Assembly: GCA_963751355.1 (NCBI GenBank)
Contig: CAVVVS010000050.1
Span: forward strand, 1 to 64,000
Direction: 5' to 3'
DNA from: CAVVVS01 sp963751355
GTDB taxonomy: Bacteria; Bacteroidota; Ignavibacteria; Ignavibacteriales; Ignavibacteriaceae
Length of the DNA: 64,000 nucleotides
Made by a program: the position numbers and the translations under genes. The notes under the pieces are model-generated. The model was not told the origin of the DNA and did no database searches. It worked only from the letters and a program-made list of their open reading frames with translations. Positions 56,110 to 64,000 of this stretch are shown one piece after another (the first letter of the stretch is position 1; each line of letters begins with the position of its first letter).

Positions 56110-56859
56110 TTAGAACACACTAAGTAATTTTAAAGACATAATTAATATTGCTACTATAAGAACGGTTTTAATCAATCCTTCCCCTCTTCTCACAGATGCT
56201 TTGGCTGCCCAGTAACCTCCTAATGCATTACCGGTGGCAAGACTTACTCCCATGAACCAATTTACATTTCCCGTGATAACAAATATGAATAGTGCCGGTA
56301 TCGTGTAAATCAAAACAATAAATACCTTGTGCATATTCACATGTACAAGATCGAATTTAAGCAGATATTTTAAAGCTGCCATTATAATAAATCCCACACC
56401 GACTTGAATAAATCCACCGTAAAAACCGGTTAAGAACATTGAAACGGCAATTATCCATGTAATTTTTTTATCGGCACTGTTATTAAGATCAATTTTCTTG
56501 TTTGGGACAATCATAGTTATGATAATTCCGATCATAACTATTCCCAGTATTTTTTGAAACAGTGCATCGTTAATATGAACCGCTAACAATGCACCTGCAA
56601 TCGATCCGGGTAATGTATATAGAGATAATTTCCAGCTTAAGTTAAACTGGCTGTATTTTTCTTTTTTAAATGAATAGATAGCAGAAATATTTTGAACAAA
56701 AATGGCAACCCGGTTGGTACCGTTTGCTATCGCGGAATCGAGTCCAAGGAATATTAATGTTGGTAAAGTTAAAGTTGAGCCGCCGCCTGCAGTAACATTA
56801 ATGAATCCTGCAGCGATACCGACTCCGAATAAAATCAATAATGCATTTATATCAGACAA
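56110..56859 (-). CDS. TauE/SafE family permease
   Basis: 249 residues with about eight membrane helices. The N-terminal signature GVGIAAGFINVTAGGGSTLTLPTL and NGTNRVAIFVQNI, plus the second repeat GFYGGFIQVGVGFIIMAAL, are typical of TauE/SafE (sulfite or sulfoacetate exporter) proteins. Likely an anion exporter; substrate unknown. Stands alone. Confidence 0.92.
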   Translation of the reverse strand: MSDINALLILFGVGIAAGFINVTAGGGSTLTLPTLIFLGLDSAIANGTNRVAIFVQNISAIYSFKKEKYSQFNLSWKLSLYTLPGSIAGALLAVHINDALFQKILGIVMIGIIITMIVPNKKIDLNNSADKKITWIIAVSMFLTGFYGGFIQVGVGFIIMAALKYLLKFDLVHVNMHKVFIVLIYTIPALFIFVITGNVNWFMGVSLATGNALGGYWAAKASVRRGEGLIKTVLIVAILIMSLKLLSVF

Positions 56860-56901
56860 TAGTCTTATTCTACTTAAAAATATAAGTAATTTTTTATAAC
56901 G

Positions 56902-56935
56902 GTGCCGAATTACCGGTTTAACTTAATCCGGCACG
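56902..56935 (-). terminator. Hairpin downstream of the YtxH-like gene
   Basis: GTGCCGAATTA pairs with TAATCCGGCAC (one wobble) across a 12-base loop. It lies between the start of the TauE gene and the end of the YtxH-like gene, both on the minus strand. Confidence 0.45.
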
Positions 56936-57021
56936 CAGATTTCTAAATTAGGAGACAAATTCTCCCGGTTAGTAACAATCCAACGCTGCGGTGGTTATTT
57001 CTAACCTAACTAATAACCTAA

Positions 57022-57471
57022 TTATTTATTTCTTTTTCTCATACTTTCGTGTTTAGGAAGACTTTCATCTTCATAATCGGAAAAAATATCTGCTATAATT
57101 TCTTCCGTCGGCGCGGCCTCTTTCATAGATTTTTTATATTCGTTGAAAGCAGCATCAAATGCGGAACGAAGGCTTTTTATTTCTTTTTCAAATTTATCGA
57201 GAGTACCCACATACATGCCGCCAGCATATTTTTGCGCAAGTGCGTATATTTGTTCTGCTTTCAATACTAAATCTTCTGAGGTTACCTTCGCTTTGTTAAT
57301 TAATTCTTCTTCGGTTTTTTGAGCTTTCTTTACAAATTTATCGTATTCATTTTTTATATTTCCCCTTAATTCCTCTCCACTATACGGTGTATATAAAAAA
57401 GTAAAAATACTGCCTATGATTCCGCCGAATAAGAAAGCTCCAAACAGTCCGTTATTTTTATTCTCATACAT
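57022..57471 (-). CDS. YtxH-like membrane-anchored coiled-coil protein
   Basis: 149 residues. One N-terminal membrane helix (GLFGAFLFGGIIGSIFTFLYTPYSGEELR) followed by a charged helical tail with coiled-coil character (KAQKTEEELINKAKVTSEDLVLKAEQIYALA), ending in lysine/arginine-rich RKRNK. The GLFxGxxxGxxxxxLxTPYSGEELR pattern is the YtxH signature, linked to stress in Gram-positives. Its purpose here is unknown. GGAGG-like ribosome binding site present. Confidence 0.85.
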   Translation of the reverse strand: MYENKNNGLFGAFLFGGIIGSIFTFLYTPYSGEELRGNIKNEYDKFVKKAQKTEEELINKAKVTSEDLVLKAEQIYALAQKYAGGMYVGTLDKFEKEIKSLRSAFDAAFNEYKKSMKEAAPTEEIIADIFSDYEDESLPKHESMRKRNK

Positions 57472-57943
57472 ATCTTCATGCCCTCCGGTTACTTTGGATT
57501 ACAATTGTAAAACTGAGAAATATAAATTATTATATAAATATACTATAATATATAAATTAGAGTTAGTCAAGAAAATGTTCCATTTCTTGTGTTGAGCGGA
57601 AATTAACAAGGTTAAAAATACTTTACCGTTAGTGAACGGTTTTTATAATGAGAATTTTAAATTAAAACTTATAAACATGGATATTAACAACCATTTAATT
57701 AAGGCTCTTTTACAGAAATTTGAATTACTGCAATATTTCTGCAGATTTTGTTTTGCGAAAATTGACCTCATAAATTTTTACTTCTAAATTGTGCGATAAC
57801 AATTTACTATATTCACTCATATTATCAATAAATTCTTTAGATGATTAAATAAAATAATTGTAATTTATTTATTCCTCACTATATTTAATATTGTTATTTT
57901 TATGAAAACTGTATAACATTATAATACTCAAGGGGGAGATAAT
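57472..57943. other. 472-bp very A/T-rich gap
   Basis: Contains ATATAAATATACTATAATATATAAATT near 57523-57558, in pieces, and no gene. It must hold divergent promoters. A GGGGGAG ribosome binding site precedes the CoA-binding gene. Confidence 0.5.
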
Positions 57944-58396
57944 ATGGTTACTAAAAAAGCAATCGATAACTTTCTCGCACAGTCCAAAATTGCGGTTGTG
58001 GGAGTTTCACGCAGCGGTAAGAAATTTGGGAATTCGGTATTTAAAGAATTAAAAAGCAAAGGGTATGAAACTTATCCCGTTAATTCATATACCTCGGAGA
58101 TTGAGGGTGAGAAATGCTATCCGGGTTTAAGTTCAATTCCGGGAGGGGTAAATGGAGTTGTGCTGGTAGTACCGCCTGTTGAAACAGATGAATTAGTTAA
58201 AGAGGCTGCTCAGCTCGGAATTAGAAACATCTGGATTCAGCAGGGCGCAGGTTCAAAAGAAGCCGTAAAATTTTGTGAAGACAACGGCATCAATGTTGTC
58301 CACGATGAATGCATAATGATGTTTTCAGAACCTGCAGCATTTATACACAGGTTTCACAGAGGAATAAACAAGATTATCGGTAAATTGCCCGGTTAA
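57944..58396 (+). CDS. CoA-binding domain protein
   Basis: 150 residues of one Rossmann-type CoA-binding domain: IAVVGVSRSGKKFGNSVFKELKSKGYETYPVN, then VLVVPPVETDELVKEAAQLGIRNIWIQQGAGSKEAV and a CIMMF segment. Such single-domain proteins (YccU-like) bind CoA or related nucleotides; a partner reaction is unknown. Strong GGGGGAG ribosome binding site. Confidence 0.93.
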   Translation: MVTKKAIDNFLAQSKIAVVGVSRSGKKFGNSVFKELKSKGYETYPVNSYTSEIEGEKCYPGLSSIPGGVNGVVLVVPPVETDELVKEAAQLGIRNIWIQQGAGSKEAVKFCEDNGINVVHDECIMMFSEPAAFIHRFHRGINKIIGKLPG

Positions 58397-58550
58397 CAAA
58401 ATTATTAATGTCCATAAGTTAACTTGAATGAAAGATCTTTAATCTTGATCTTACGCTATTCTTTTTCGATAATTTGAAAGATTCCGGCTAAGAATCTTTT
58501 TGAAGCTTATATTGTCTATAACAATCATCCGGTAAAAATCTGAATTTTGA

Positions 58551-59789
58551 ATGACATCTTTTGAGTGGACATACGAAATGAGATTTGTTGTGGCGCTTGC
58601 GCTAGGCCTTCTAATAGGTTTAGAAAGAGAAAGCGCAGGTGCCGAACGTCAAAGAAAAGTTTTTGCCGGCGTTAGGACACACGCTCTTATAAGTCTCTTC
58701 GGTTTTGGCTGCGGATGGCTTTACCATATAAACGTTAATTTTGCATTACCCGCCGGGATGATAGCAGTTACCTCACTTGTTGTGGTTGAATATATTACTA
58801 AACTAAAAGAAGGCAGACACGGATGGACGAGCGAGATTGCCGCTCTACTGACTTTCGTTGTCGGGGCATTAGCTCTATTAGCAGATGTTTGGGTTTCCAT
58901 GGCGTTGGGTATAATTGGTACAATTCTACTATCCGAAAAATCCGAATTAGAACATTATGTTGATAAACTGGATAAATCCGAGTTCCTTGCAGTTTTAAAA
59001 TTTTTACTTGTTACACTAATAGTTCTACCCGCACTACCCAACAAAGAATACACTCAATTCAAACTCAACCCAAGCAGCATCTGGAAAATCGTCATAATGG
59101 TTTCTACTATCGGTTTTGTCGGATATTTCCTTATGAAAAAATTCGGCAGCCAGGTTGGGCTTTGGGTATCGGGTCTGATGGGTGGAATAGTTTCCAGCAC
59201 TGCAGTATGTATTGCTGTCGGCAACATAGCTAAGAAGGATCCGTTGCAGGGAGGAAACGCTTTACGAGCTTCTTTATTAGCAAGCAGTGTAATGTATATT
59301 CGTATACTTGTTATTATTTGGATTATAAATCCTTCTATTATTCCAATCATCTGGTGGAAATTAGTAGCATTAGCCTTTATCGGAGCCGCACTTTCTTTCA
59401 AAGGCAAAACCAAAAGCGAAAATAGCGGTTTGAATTCTAATTCAACAATCCAAAATCCTTTTGAATTGAAGCCTGCTCTAATTTTTGCAGTATTATTTGT
59501 TGCCTTATCGATTATTACTATTTTGGTCAGACAGTTTTTCGGAAGCGGCGGATTACTCACTTTATCTGCAATAGTCGGGATCACAGATATCGATCCATTC
59601 ATACTTTCCTTAATTAGAATTAAACAACCGGTTGAGTTAATTACTATTTCCGCAATTATTCTATCGATGATGAGCAATACCGTAATAAAAGCTGTTTATT
59701 TTTCTACTCTGGCAAAGGATATGAAGAAACAAACTTATACAAGATATATAATTTGGGCGCTTCTGCATATTCCGTTTATTATCTGGTAA
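58551..59789 (+). CDS. MgtC/SapB N-terminal plus DUF4010 membrane protein
   Basis: 412 residues with about twelve membrane helices. The N-terminal part (10-150) has ALALGLLIGLERESAGAERQRKVFAGVRTHALISLFGF, the MgtC/SapB signature (GLERE and GVRTH). The C-terminal part (about 170-412) is the DUF4010 domain (GLWVSGLMGGIVSSTAVCIAVG). It may move a divalent cation or proton; unproven. The RidA gene starts 15 bases after its stop, so they may share a transcript. Confidence 0.9.
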   Translation: MTSFEWTYEMRFVVALALGLLIGLERESAGAERQRKVFAGVRTHALISLFGFGCGWLYHINVNFALPAGMIAVTSLVVVEYITKLKEGRHGWTSEIAALLTFVVGALALLADVWVSMALGIIGTILLSEKSELEHYVDKLDKSEFLAVLKFLLVTLIVLPALPNKEYTQFKLNPSSIWKIVIMVSTIGFVGYFLMKKFGSQVGLWVSGLMGGIVSSTAVCIAVGNIAKKDPLQGGNALRASLLASSVMYIRILVIIWIINPSIIPIIWWKLVALAFIGAALSFKGKTKSENSGLNSNSTIQNPFELKPALIFAVLFVALSIITILVRQFFGSGGLLTLSAIVGITDIDPFILSLIRIKQPVELITISAIILSMMSNTVIKAVYFSTLAKDMKKQTYTRYIIWALLHIPFIIW

Positions 59790-59804
59790 TTTAGGTTTAT
59801 AAAT

Positions 59805-60200
59805 ATGAATAATAGAAAAAATTTCTCTTCTCAAACAGAATGGGAAGATAAAGTAGGCTATTCACGATTGGTAAAGGTCGGGAATATAATTGAAGTTTCA
59901 GGCACCACTTCCGTTAAGGACAATAATGTAATAGGAATTAACGATGCGTATGCACAGACTGTTTTTATCATCCGCAAAATTCAATCATACTTGGAAAATG
60001 CCGGCGCTAGCCTGGAAGATGTTGTACGAACCAGGATGTTTGTAACCGACATTTCGAAATGGGAAGAGATAGGCAAAGCCCACAGTGAATTTTTTCACGA
60101 TATAAAACCCGCCACGACTATGGTAGAAGTTAAATCATTAATAAGTCCCGAACTTTTAATTGAAATGGAAGTTACGGCTGTAATTCAGCATGTTGAATAA
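59805..60200 (+). CDS. RidA family protein
   Basis: 131 residues. It has the RidA fold: VGNIIEVSGTT, DAYAQTVFIIRKIQSYLENAGASLEDVVRTRMFVTDI and a closing PELLIEMEVTAVI. The Arg of VVRTRM corresponds to the family's active Arg 105, so a 2-aminoacrylate/imine deaminase function is likely. It follows the MgtC/DUF4010 gene closely. Confidence 0.93.
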   Translation: MNNRKNFSSQTEWEDKVGYSRLVKVGNIIEVSGTTSVKDNNVIGINDAYAQTVFIIRKIQSYLENAGASLEDVVRTRMFVTDISKWEEIGKAHSEFFHDIKPATTMVEVKSLISPELLIEMEVTAVIQHVE

Positions 60201-60323
60201 TATCATAACGATATTTTATCAATAAATTAAAGGAACAAGTAAAATAATTTTAATACCAGTTTAAATTTATGGCAAGAATTTATAAGGATTAATTCAAAGG
60301 ACTAATTCAGTTAAGCTTCTAAT

Positions 60324-61502
60324 ATGATAAAAAAACACAGTTTTTGTATTTTAATAATTATTCTATTTTTCGCATCTGATTTTTATGCTTTTCATAAAGC
60401 TAATAATCAAAAACATAAGACAAACATTTCGGTCAAACTGCCCAATTATTTTTATAAAAGATTCGAGGGAACTATCAACAAAAAAATGAAGATAGTTATG
60501 AATTTAACAAGAATGGATACACTATTAACCGGAAATTATTATTATGAAAAGGGCGGTCAGCCAATAACTTTTACCCGTACTAGCAGAATAGATTCAGAAG
60601 GAAATATATACATTGGAGAGGCTACGGGAAATTATGATAAAAATTATAAGCCAATAGTATCAGGCGCTTTCACAGGAAAATTCATTGATGAGCATGAAAT
60701 AAGGGGAACATGGGAAAATCCCCGAAGGGATATAAAATACATTTTTATATTAAAAGAAAACTACCCGCCCGGAAGCGCTGAAATAGAAATACTGAATTAT
60801 TCGAAACATTACAGGCTTAAGGGGAAAGGGGCTTCTGCTTGTTTCAATATTGTTTTCCCGAAAATAATAAGAGATATAAATAAAAATACAGCAGATACAA
60901 TTAATAATTCATTCGTTGATTCGCTGCTTAACAACTATAATTACGGTGGCCAAAATAAGGAGTGGAATAATTTTAACGAAATTACGGATGATTTCATTAA
61001 AACATTTAAAGCGTTTGTAAAAACCGATACATTGTATCCGCGCAATTATGTCCTGAGATGGGTTCAAGATTTCACAACAAAAGTTGTATTTAATTCTAAG
61101 AATATTTTGTCAGTAAAAACCATTGAGTTCAGATTTGAAGGCGGTGCTCACCCGAATACTTTTATTACTAATATCAGCAATAATTTAAAAACGGGTAAAG
61201 CAATCAAGCTGGATGATATCTTAGCGGGAAATTATCAACCGGTTTTAAATAAATTTGGGGAAGCGAAACTGCGACAATTTTATAAAATTAATCCTTCCGA
61301 GGACTTAAAAAAAGCAGGTTTTTTCATCGAAAACTTTGTAATGAACAATAATTTTTTATTAACGCAACAGGGACTTGAGTTTCAATTTAACCAATACGAA
61401 ATTGCACCGTATGCTTGGGGAGCGCCTGTATTATTTATCCCTTACAGTGACTTAAAAGAATTCATTAAACAGGGAAGTTTAATTCATCGGTTAATTAAAT
61501 AA
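60324..61502 (+). CDS. Secreted protein with DUF3298/RsiV-like domain
   Basis: 392 residues. The signal peptide (about 1-21) ends DFYA. The N-terminal half (about 45-140) is an uncharacterised beta-rich domain. The C-terminal part (about 170-392) has a DUF4163-like region followed by DUF3298 (EFRFEGGAHPNTFITN, GKAIKLDDILAG and YEIAPYAWGAPVLFIPYSDLKEFI). This is the domain seen in RsiV and PdaC-like proteins, which bind lysozyme or modify peptidoglycan. The exact role is unknown. No neighbour suggests a pathway. Confidence 0.85.
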   Translation: MIKKHSFCILIIILFFASDFYAFHKANNQKHKTNISVKLPNYFYKRFEGTINKKMKIVMNLTRMDTLLTGNYYYEKGGQPITFTRTSRIDSEGNIYIGEATGNYDKNYKPIVSGAFTGKFIDEHEIRGTWENPRRDIKYIFILKENYPPGSAEIEILNYSKHYRLKGKGASACFNIVFPKIIRDINKNTADTINNSFVDSLLNNYNYGGQNKEWNNFNEITDDFIKTFKAFVKTDTLYPRNYVLRWVQDFTTKVVFNSKNILSVKTIEFRFEGGAHPNTFITNISNNLKTGKAIKLDDILAGNYQPVLNKFGEAKLRQFYKINPSEDLKKAGFFIENFVMNNNFLLTQQGLEFQFNQYEIAPYAWGAPVLFIPYSDLKEFIKQGSLIHRLIK

Positions 61503-61746
61503 AGTACTGCCGGAAGTGATTTTTAAAGTGCAGTTAAATCTTGTAACTCTGTGATATCTTTTTTATTGTTTGTTCTTGCCAATTGAATAAAGCATAAAAG
61601 ATTTATTCCGGATGAATACTTATTCTCCCCGTGAGTGGACAAAAAATGCTTTTTAGAAATTATATTTTTCCCCTTTGCTCAACTATTGTTATTTTAACCT
61701 TTGTTATTTTTATTTGTGATGAAATTATAAAAAATGGAAGCAGTAA

Positions 61747-62259
61747 GTGGAACACATTATACACCCTGAAGTACAAATCGGTCATATTCATTTAACCGTT
61801 GCTAATCTTGAAAGATCTCTCAAGTTTTACAGGAATATTTTAGGATTTGAAATTACGACCTCATTCGGAGATTCCGCCGTATTTCTTTCAGCGGGCGGAT
61901 ATCATCATCATATAGGTTTAAATACATGGAATGGAACCGGTGCAACTCCCTCACCTCCCGGGCATACTGGTTTGTACCACTTTGCTATCCTTTATCCCAG
62001 CCGTAAAGAATTGGCAAGAATCCTACGAAGATTATACGAGTTAAATTATCCCATCGAAGGAGCATCCGATCACGGTGTGAGCGAATCAATTTACCTGGTT
62101 GACCCGGATCGTAACGGAATAGAGCTTTATGCAGATAGACCAATTGAAGATTGGCCGGTTGATTCCGAAGGTCACCTGCAGATGACCACAAAACATCTGG
62201 ATATTCTAGATCTTCTTGCCGAACTTGACGGTGAAGAAAATGATGAGGATGAAGAGTAA
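61747..62259 (+). CDS. VOC/glyoxalase-family protein (catechol 2,3-dioxygenase-like)
   Basis: 170 residues. The start is GTG 61747, preceded by GGAAGCAG. The VOC domain has IGHIHLTVANLERSLKFYRNILGFEI, VFLSAGGYHHHIGLNTW, TGLYHFAILYPSRKELARILRRL and SIYLVDPDRNGIELYADRP, with metal ligands His and Glu in the usual places. CatE-like proteins of this shape are dioxygenases; the substrate is unknown. The acidic C-terminal tail (GEENDEDEE) is odd. Confidence 0.88.
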   Translation: MEHIIHPEVQIGHIHLTVANLERSLKFYRNILGFEITTSFGDSAVFLSAGGYHHHIGLNTWNGTGATPSPPGHTGLYHFAILYPSRKELARILRRLYELNYPIEGASDHGVSESIYLVDPDRNGIELYADRPIEDWPVDSEGHLQMTTKHLDILDLLAELDGEENDEDEE

Positions 62260-62440
62260 CTTTTCAATTGTACTTTACCTTTTCAACTTTTGCCTGACAA
62301 CTTTTTAAAGTTGCTCTTTCCTTAAATTTTTATTTACTTATTTTAAAATTATTTTTTTGACTCATTTCAATCTTTGATTTTAGGGGAATAAATTCAATGA
62401 TTATTTTTAGCCAATCTATTAATCATCACCAGGGGATTTC

Positions 62441-64000
62441 ATGAAAAACAAGAATGAGTCTGTTTTCTTTACCGATATTGAAAAACCAGAAAGCTTTTCG
62501 CTCTCGAACCAATTTGCTGAACATTTGGAATTTGATCTAGTTCGGGATAAAATTACCGCTACACCGGAAAATGCATATTATTCATTATCATTATCCATAC
62601 GTGATAGAATGGTGAGACGCTGGTTGAGGACACAACAACGCTACAAGGAAAAAGATGTAAAACGTGTTTATTATTTTTCCTTGGAATACTTAATGGGAAG
62701 ACTTTTAGGAAATGCATTAATTAACTTAAATTTTTATGATGATTGTTATAAAATATTAAAAACCGACGGTTACAGCCTTGAAGATATAAGAGAATATGAA
62801 CACGAAATGGGCTTAGGCAACGGAGGATTGGGAAGGCTTGCAGCATGTTATCTTGACTCAATGGCTACTCTGGAATTTCCAGCATTCGGTTACGGTATCA
62901 GATATGAGTACGGAATCTTTAACCAGGATATTGAAAACGGTTACCAAATAGAAAGACCCGACAACTGGCTTAGTTACGGAAATCCGTGGGAAATTCTTCG
63001 CAGAGAATTATGTTATAGAATTAAATTCTATGGTAAGGTAAATATGACTCAAGATGAAAACGGTAAACTTAAATTTGATTGGACGGATACAGAAGATGTT
63101 ATGGCGGTTGCTTACGATGTGGCGGTTCCCGGTTACGGGACAAATACTGTAAATAATTTAAGGCTATGGCAGGCAAAAGCTACTGAGGAATTTAGTCTCA
63201 AAGAATTTAATACCGGGCATTATCCTGCTGCTGTAGCTAAGAAAAACGAATCCGAAAATATATCAAAATTGTTATATCCGAACGACACATTTGCAAAAGG
63301 GAAATACCTGCGACTAACACAGCAATATTTTTTCGCTGCAGCAACTCTCAAAGATATAATTAGAAAATATGAAATTAATCATACTAATTTTGATCGGTTT
63401 GCGGAAAAAACGGCAATTCAATTGAACGATACTCATCCGGTAATTGCGATCCCAGAACTAATGAGAATTTTTATCGATGAAGAAGGGATTGAATGGAATA
63501 AAGCATGGGATATTACTATAAAAACATTTGCTTTTACCAATCACACTGTCGTCCCCGAAGGATTGGAAGAATGGTCAGTTTCAATATTTCAAAATTTGCT
63601 GCCGCGTCATCTACAAATTATTTATGAAATTAATCAAAGGTTTCTCGATTACGTTCGACGCGAATTCAATTTTAGTGATAACGAAATTGCCGAGTTGTCC
63701 ATTATTAGAGAGGGTAGGGAGAAAAAAATAAAGATGTCGAATTTGGCAATAATCGGAAGTCATTCGGTTAATGGAGTTGCGGCTCTGCATACCAAAATAC
63801 TAACGACAAAGATTTTCCCGCTTTTTTACAAAATTTATCCAGAGAAATTTATAAATATTACTAACGGAATTACTCCGCGCAGATGGCTGCGAACGGCTAA
63901 TCCCTTGTTGAGCGGTTTAATAACCGATAGAATAGGCGAATCATGGGTTATAGATTTATCCGAATTGAAGAAGCTGGAAAATTTTTTAGAGGATGAAGAA
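62441..64000 (+). CDS. glgP: Glycogen phosphorylase, N-terminal 520 residues (gene runs off the window)
   Basis: The open frame runs from ATG 62441 to the window end with no stop. It removes glucose-1-phosphate from glycogen (GT35). Signatures seen: RVYYFSLEYLMGRLLGNAL, LGNGGLGRLAACYLDSMATLEFPAFGYGIRYEYGIF, AIQLNDTHPVIAIPELMRI, FTNHTVVPEGLEEWSVSIF, LPRHLQIIYEINQRF and NITNGITPRRWL. The normal length is about 820-840 residues, so the C-terminal third with the PLP lysine lies outside. An AGGGGAT site precedes the ATG. Confidence 0.97.
   Translation, partial: MKNKNESVFFTDIEKPESFSLSNQFAEHLEFDLVRDKITATPENAYYSLSLSIRDRMVRRWLRTQQRYKEKDVKRVYYFSLEYLMGRLLGNALINLNFYDDCYKILKTDGYSLEDIREYEHEMGLGNGGLGRLAACYLDSMATLEFPAFGYGIRYEYGIFNQDIENGYQIERPDNWLSYGNPWEILRRELCYRIKFYGKVNMTQDENGKLKFDWTDTEDVMAVAYDVAVPGYGTNTVNNLRLWQAKATEEFSLKEFNTGHYPAAVAKKNESENISKLLYPNDTFAKGKYLRLTQQYFFAAATLKDIIRKYEINHTNFDRFAEKTAIQLNDTHPVIAIPELMRIFIDEEGIEWNKAWDITIKTFAFTNHTVVPEGLEEWSVSIFQNLLPRHLQIIYEINQRFLDYVRREFNFSDNEIAELSIIREGREKKIKMSNLAIIGSHSVNGVAALHTKILTTKIFPLFYKIYPEKFINITNGITPRRWLRTANPLLSGLITDRIGESWVIDLSELKKLENFLEDEE

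Noticed and set aside
59054..59677. 207-codon minus-strand open frame inside the MgtC/DUF4010 gene
   Set aside because: Antisense shadow of a membrane protein gene; the sense strand has full domain signatures.

Overview
The window reads as chromosomal DNA of an Ignavibacteria-like member of the Bacteroidota/Chlorobi group. The evidence is its low G+C, several secreted proteins ending in the type IX secretion (T9SS) sorting domain with the motif QNYPNPFNPTT, a one-protein hybrid two-component system, purine-rich ribosome binding sites, and a promoter matching the Bacteroidota pattern TTG-N20-TAnnTTTG. The species assignment is inference. I saw no rRNA, tRNA or CRISPR array.

Layout. (1) 1-14914 is a giant inverted repeat folding at 7481-7503. 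The right arm is clean and carries three intact or nearly intact genes: a beta-helix adhesin cut at its 5' end, a beta-propeller-like secreted protein and a 1403-residue hybrid sensor kinase/AraC regulator. The left arm is the same DNA in reverse, full of clustered indels and substitutions that break every gene. I judge the left arm to be an uncorrected fold-back (long-read or assembly artefact) rather than biology. (2) 15.5-18.2 kb holds small lipoproteins and an orphan T9SS tail, probably linked to the hybrid regulator. (3) 18.2-27.3 kb is all on the minus strand: a secreted protein, clpX with a TPR protein, an ECF sigma/anti-sigma/TPR/TonB-like operon, and an outer-membrane barrel with one c-type haem motif. 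(4) 27.3-37.4 kb has two inverted-repeat elements, then dxr, rseP, a LytS/LytTR pair, an M29-like peptidase, a lipocalin, a pyrimidine-nucleoside phosphorylase and a ferritin-like protein. (5) 37.6-48.8 kb is a tetrapyrrole (haem) operon: hemX/ccsA-like, hemA, hemC, a Cys-rich lipoprotein, a TetR-HemD fusion, hemE, hemN, hemG/hemY-type and hemB. (6) 49.3-64 kb holds secreted T9SS proteins, a Tat-exported tail-collar protein, a methyltransferase-like protein, TauE, YtxH-like, CoA-binding, MgtC/DUF4010, RidA, DUF3298 and VOC proteins, and the first 520 codons of glycogen phosphorylase.

The most interesting system is the haem operon. Its uroporphyrinogen-III synthase (HemD) is fused in frame to an N-terminal TetR-family repressor. 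An 18-bp near-perfect palindrome of TetR-operator type lies directly upstream of a Bacteroidota-type promoter at the head of the operon. This suggests an enzyme-repressor that could read tetrapyrrole flux and control its own operon. The second half of the operon has been invaded by hairpin repeats carrying two broken GxxExxY genes. One insertion now encodes the last residues of HemE.
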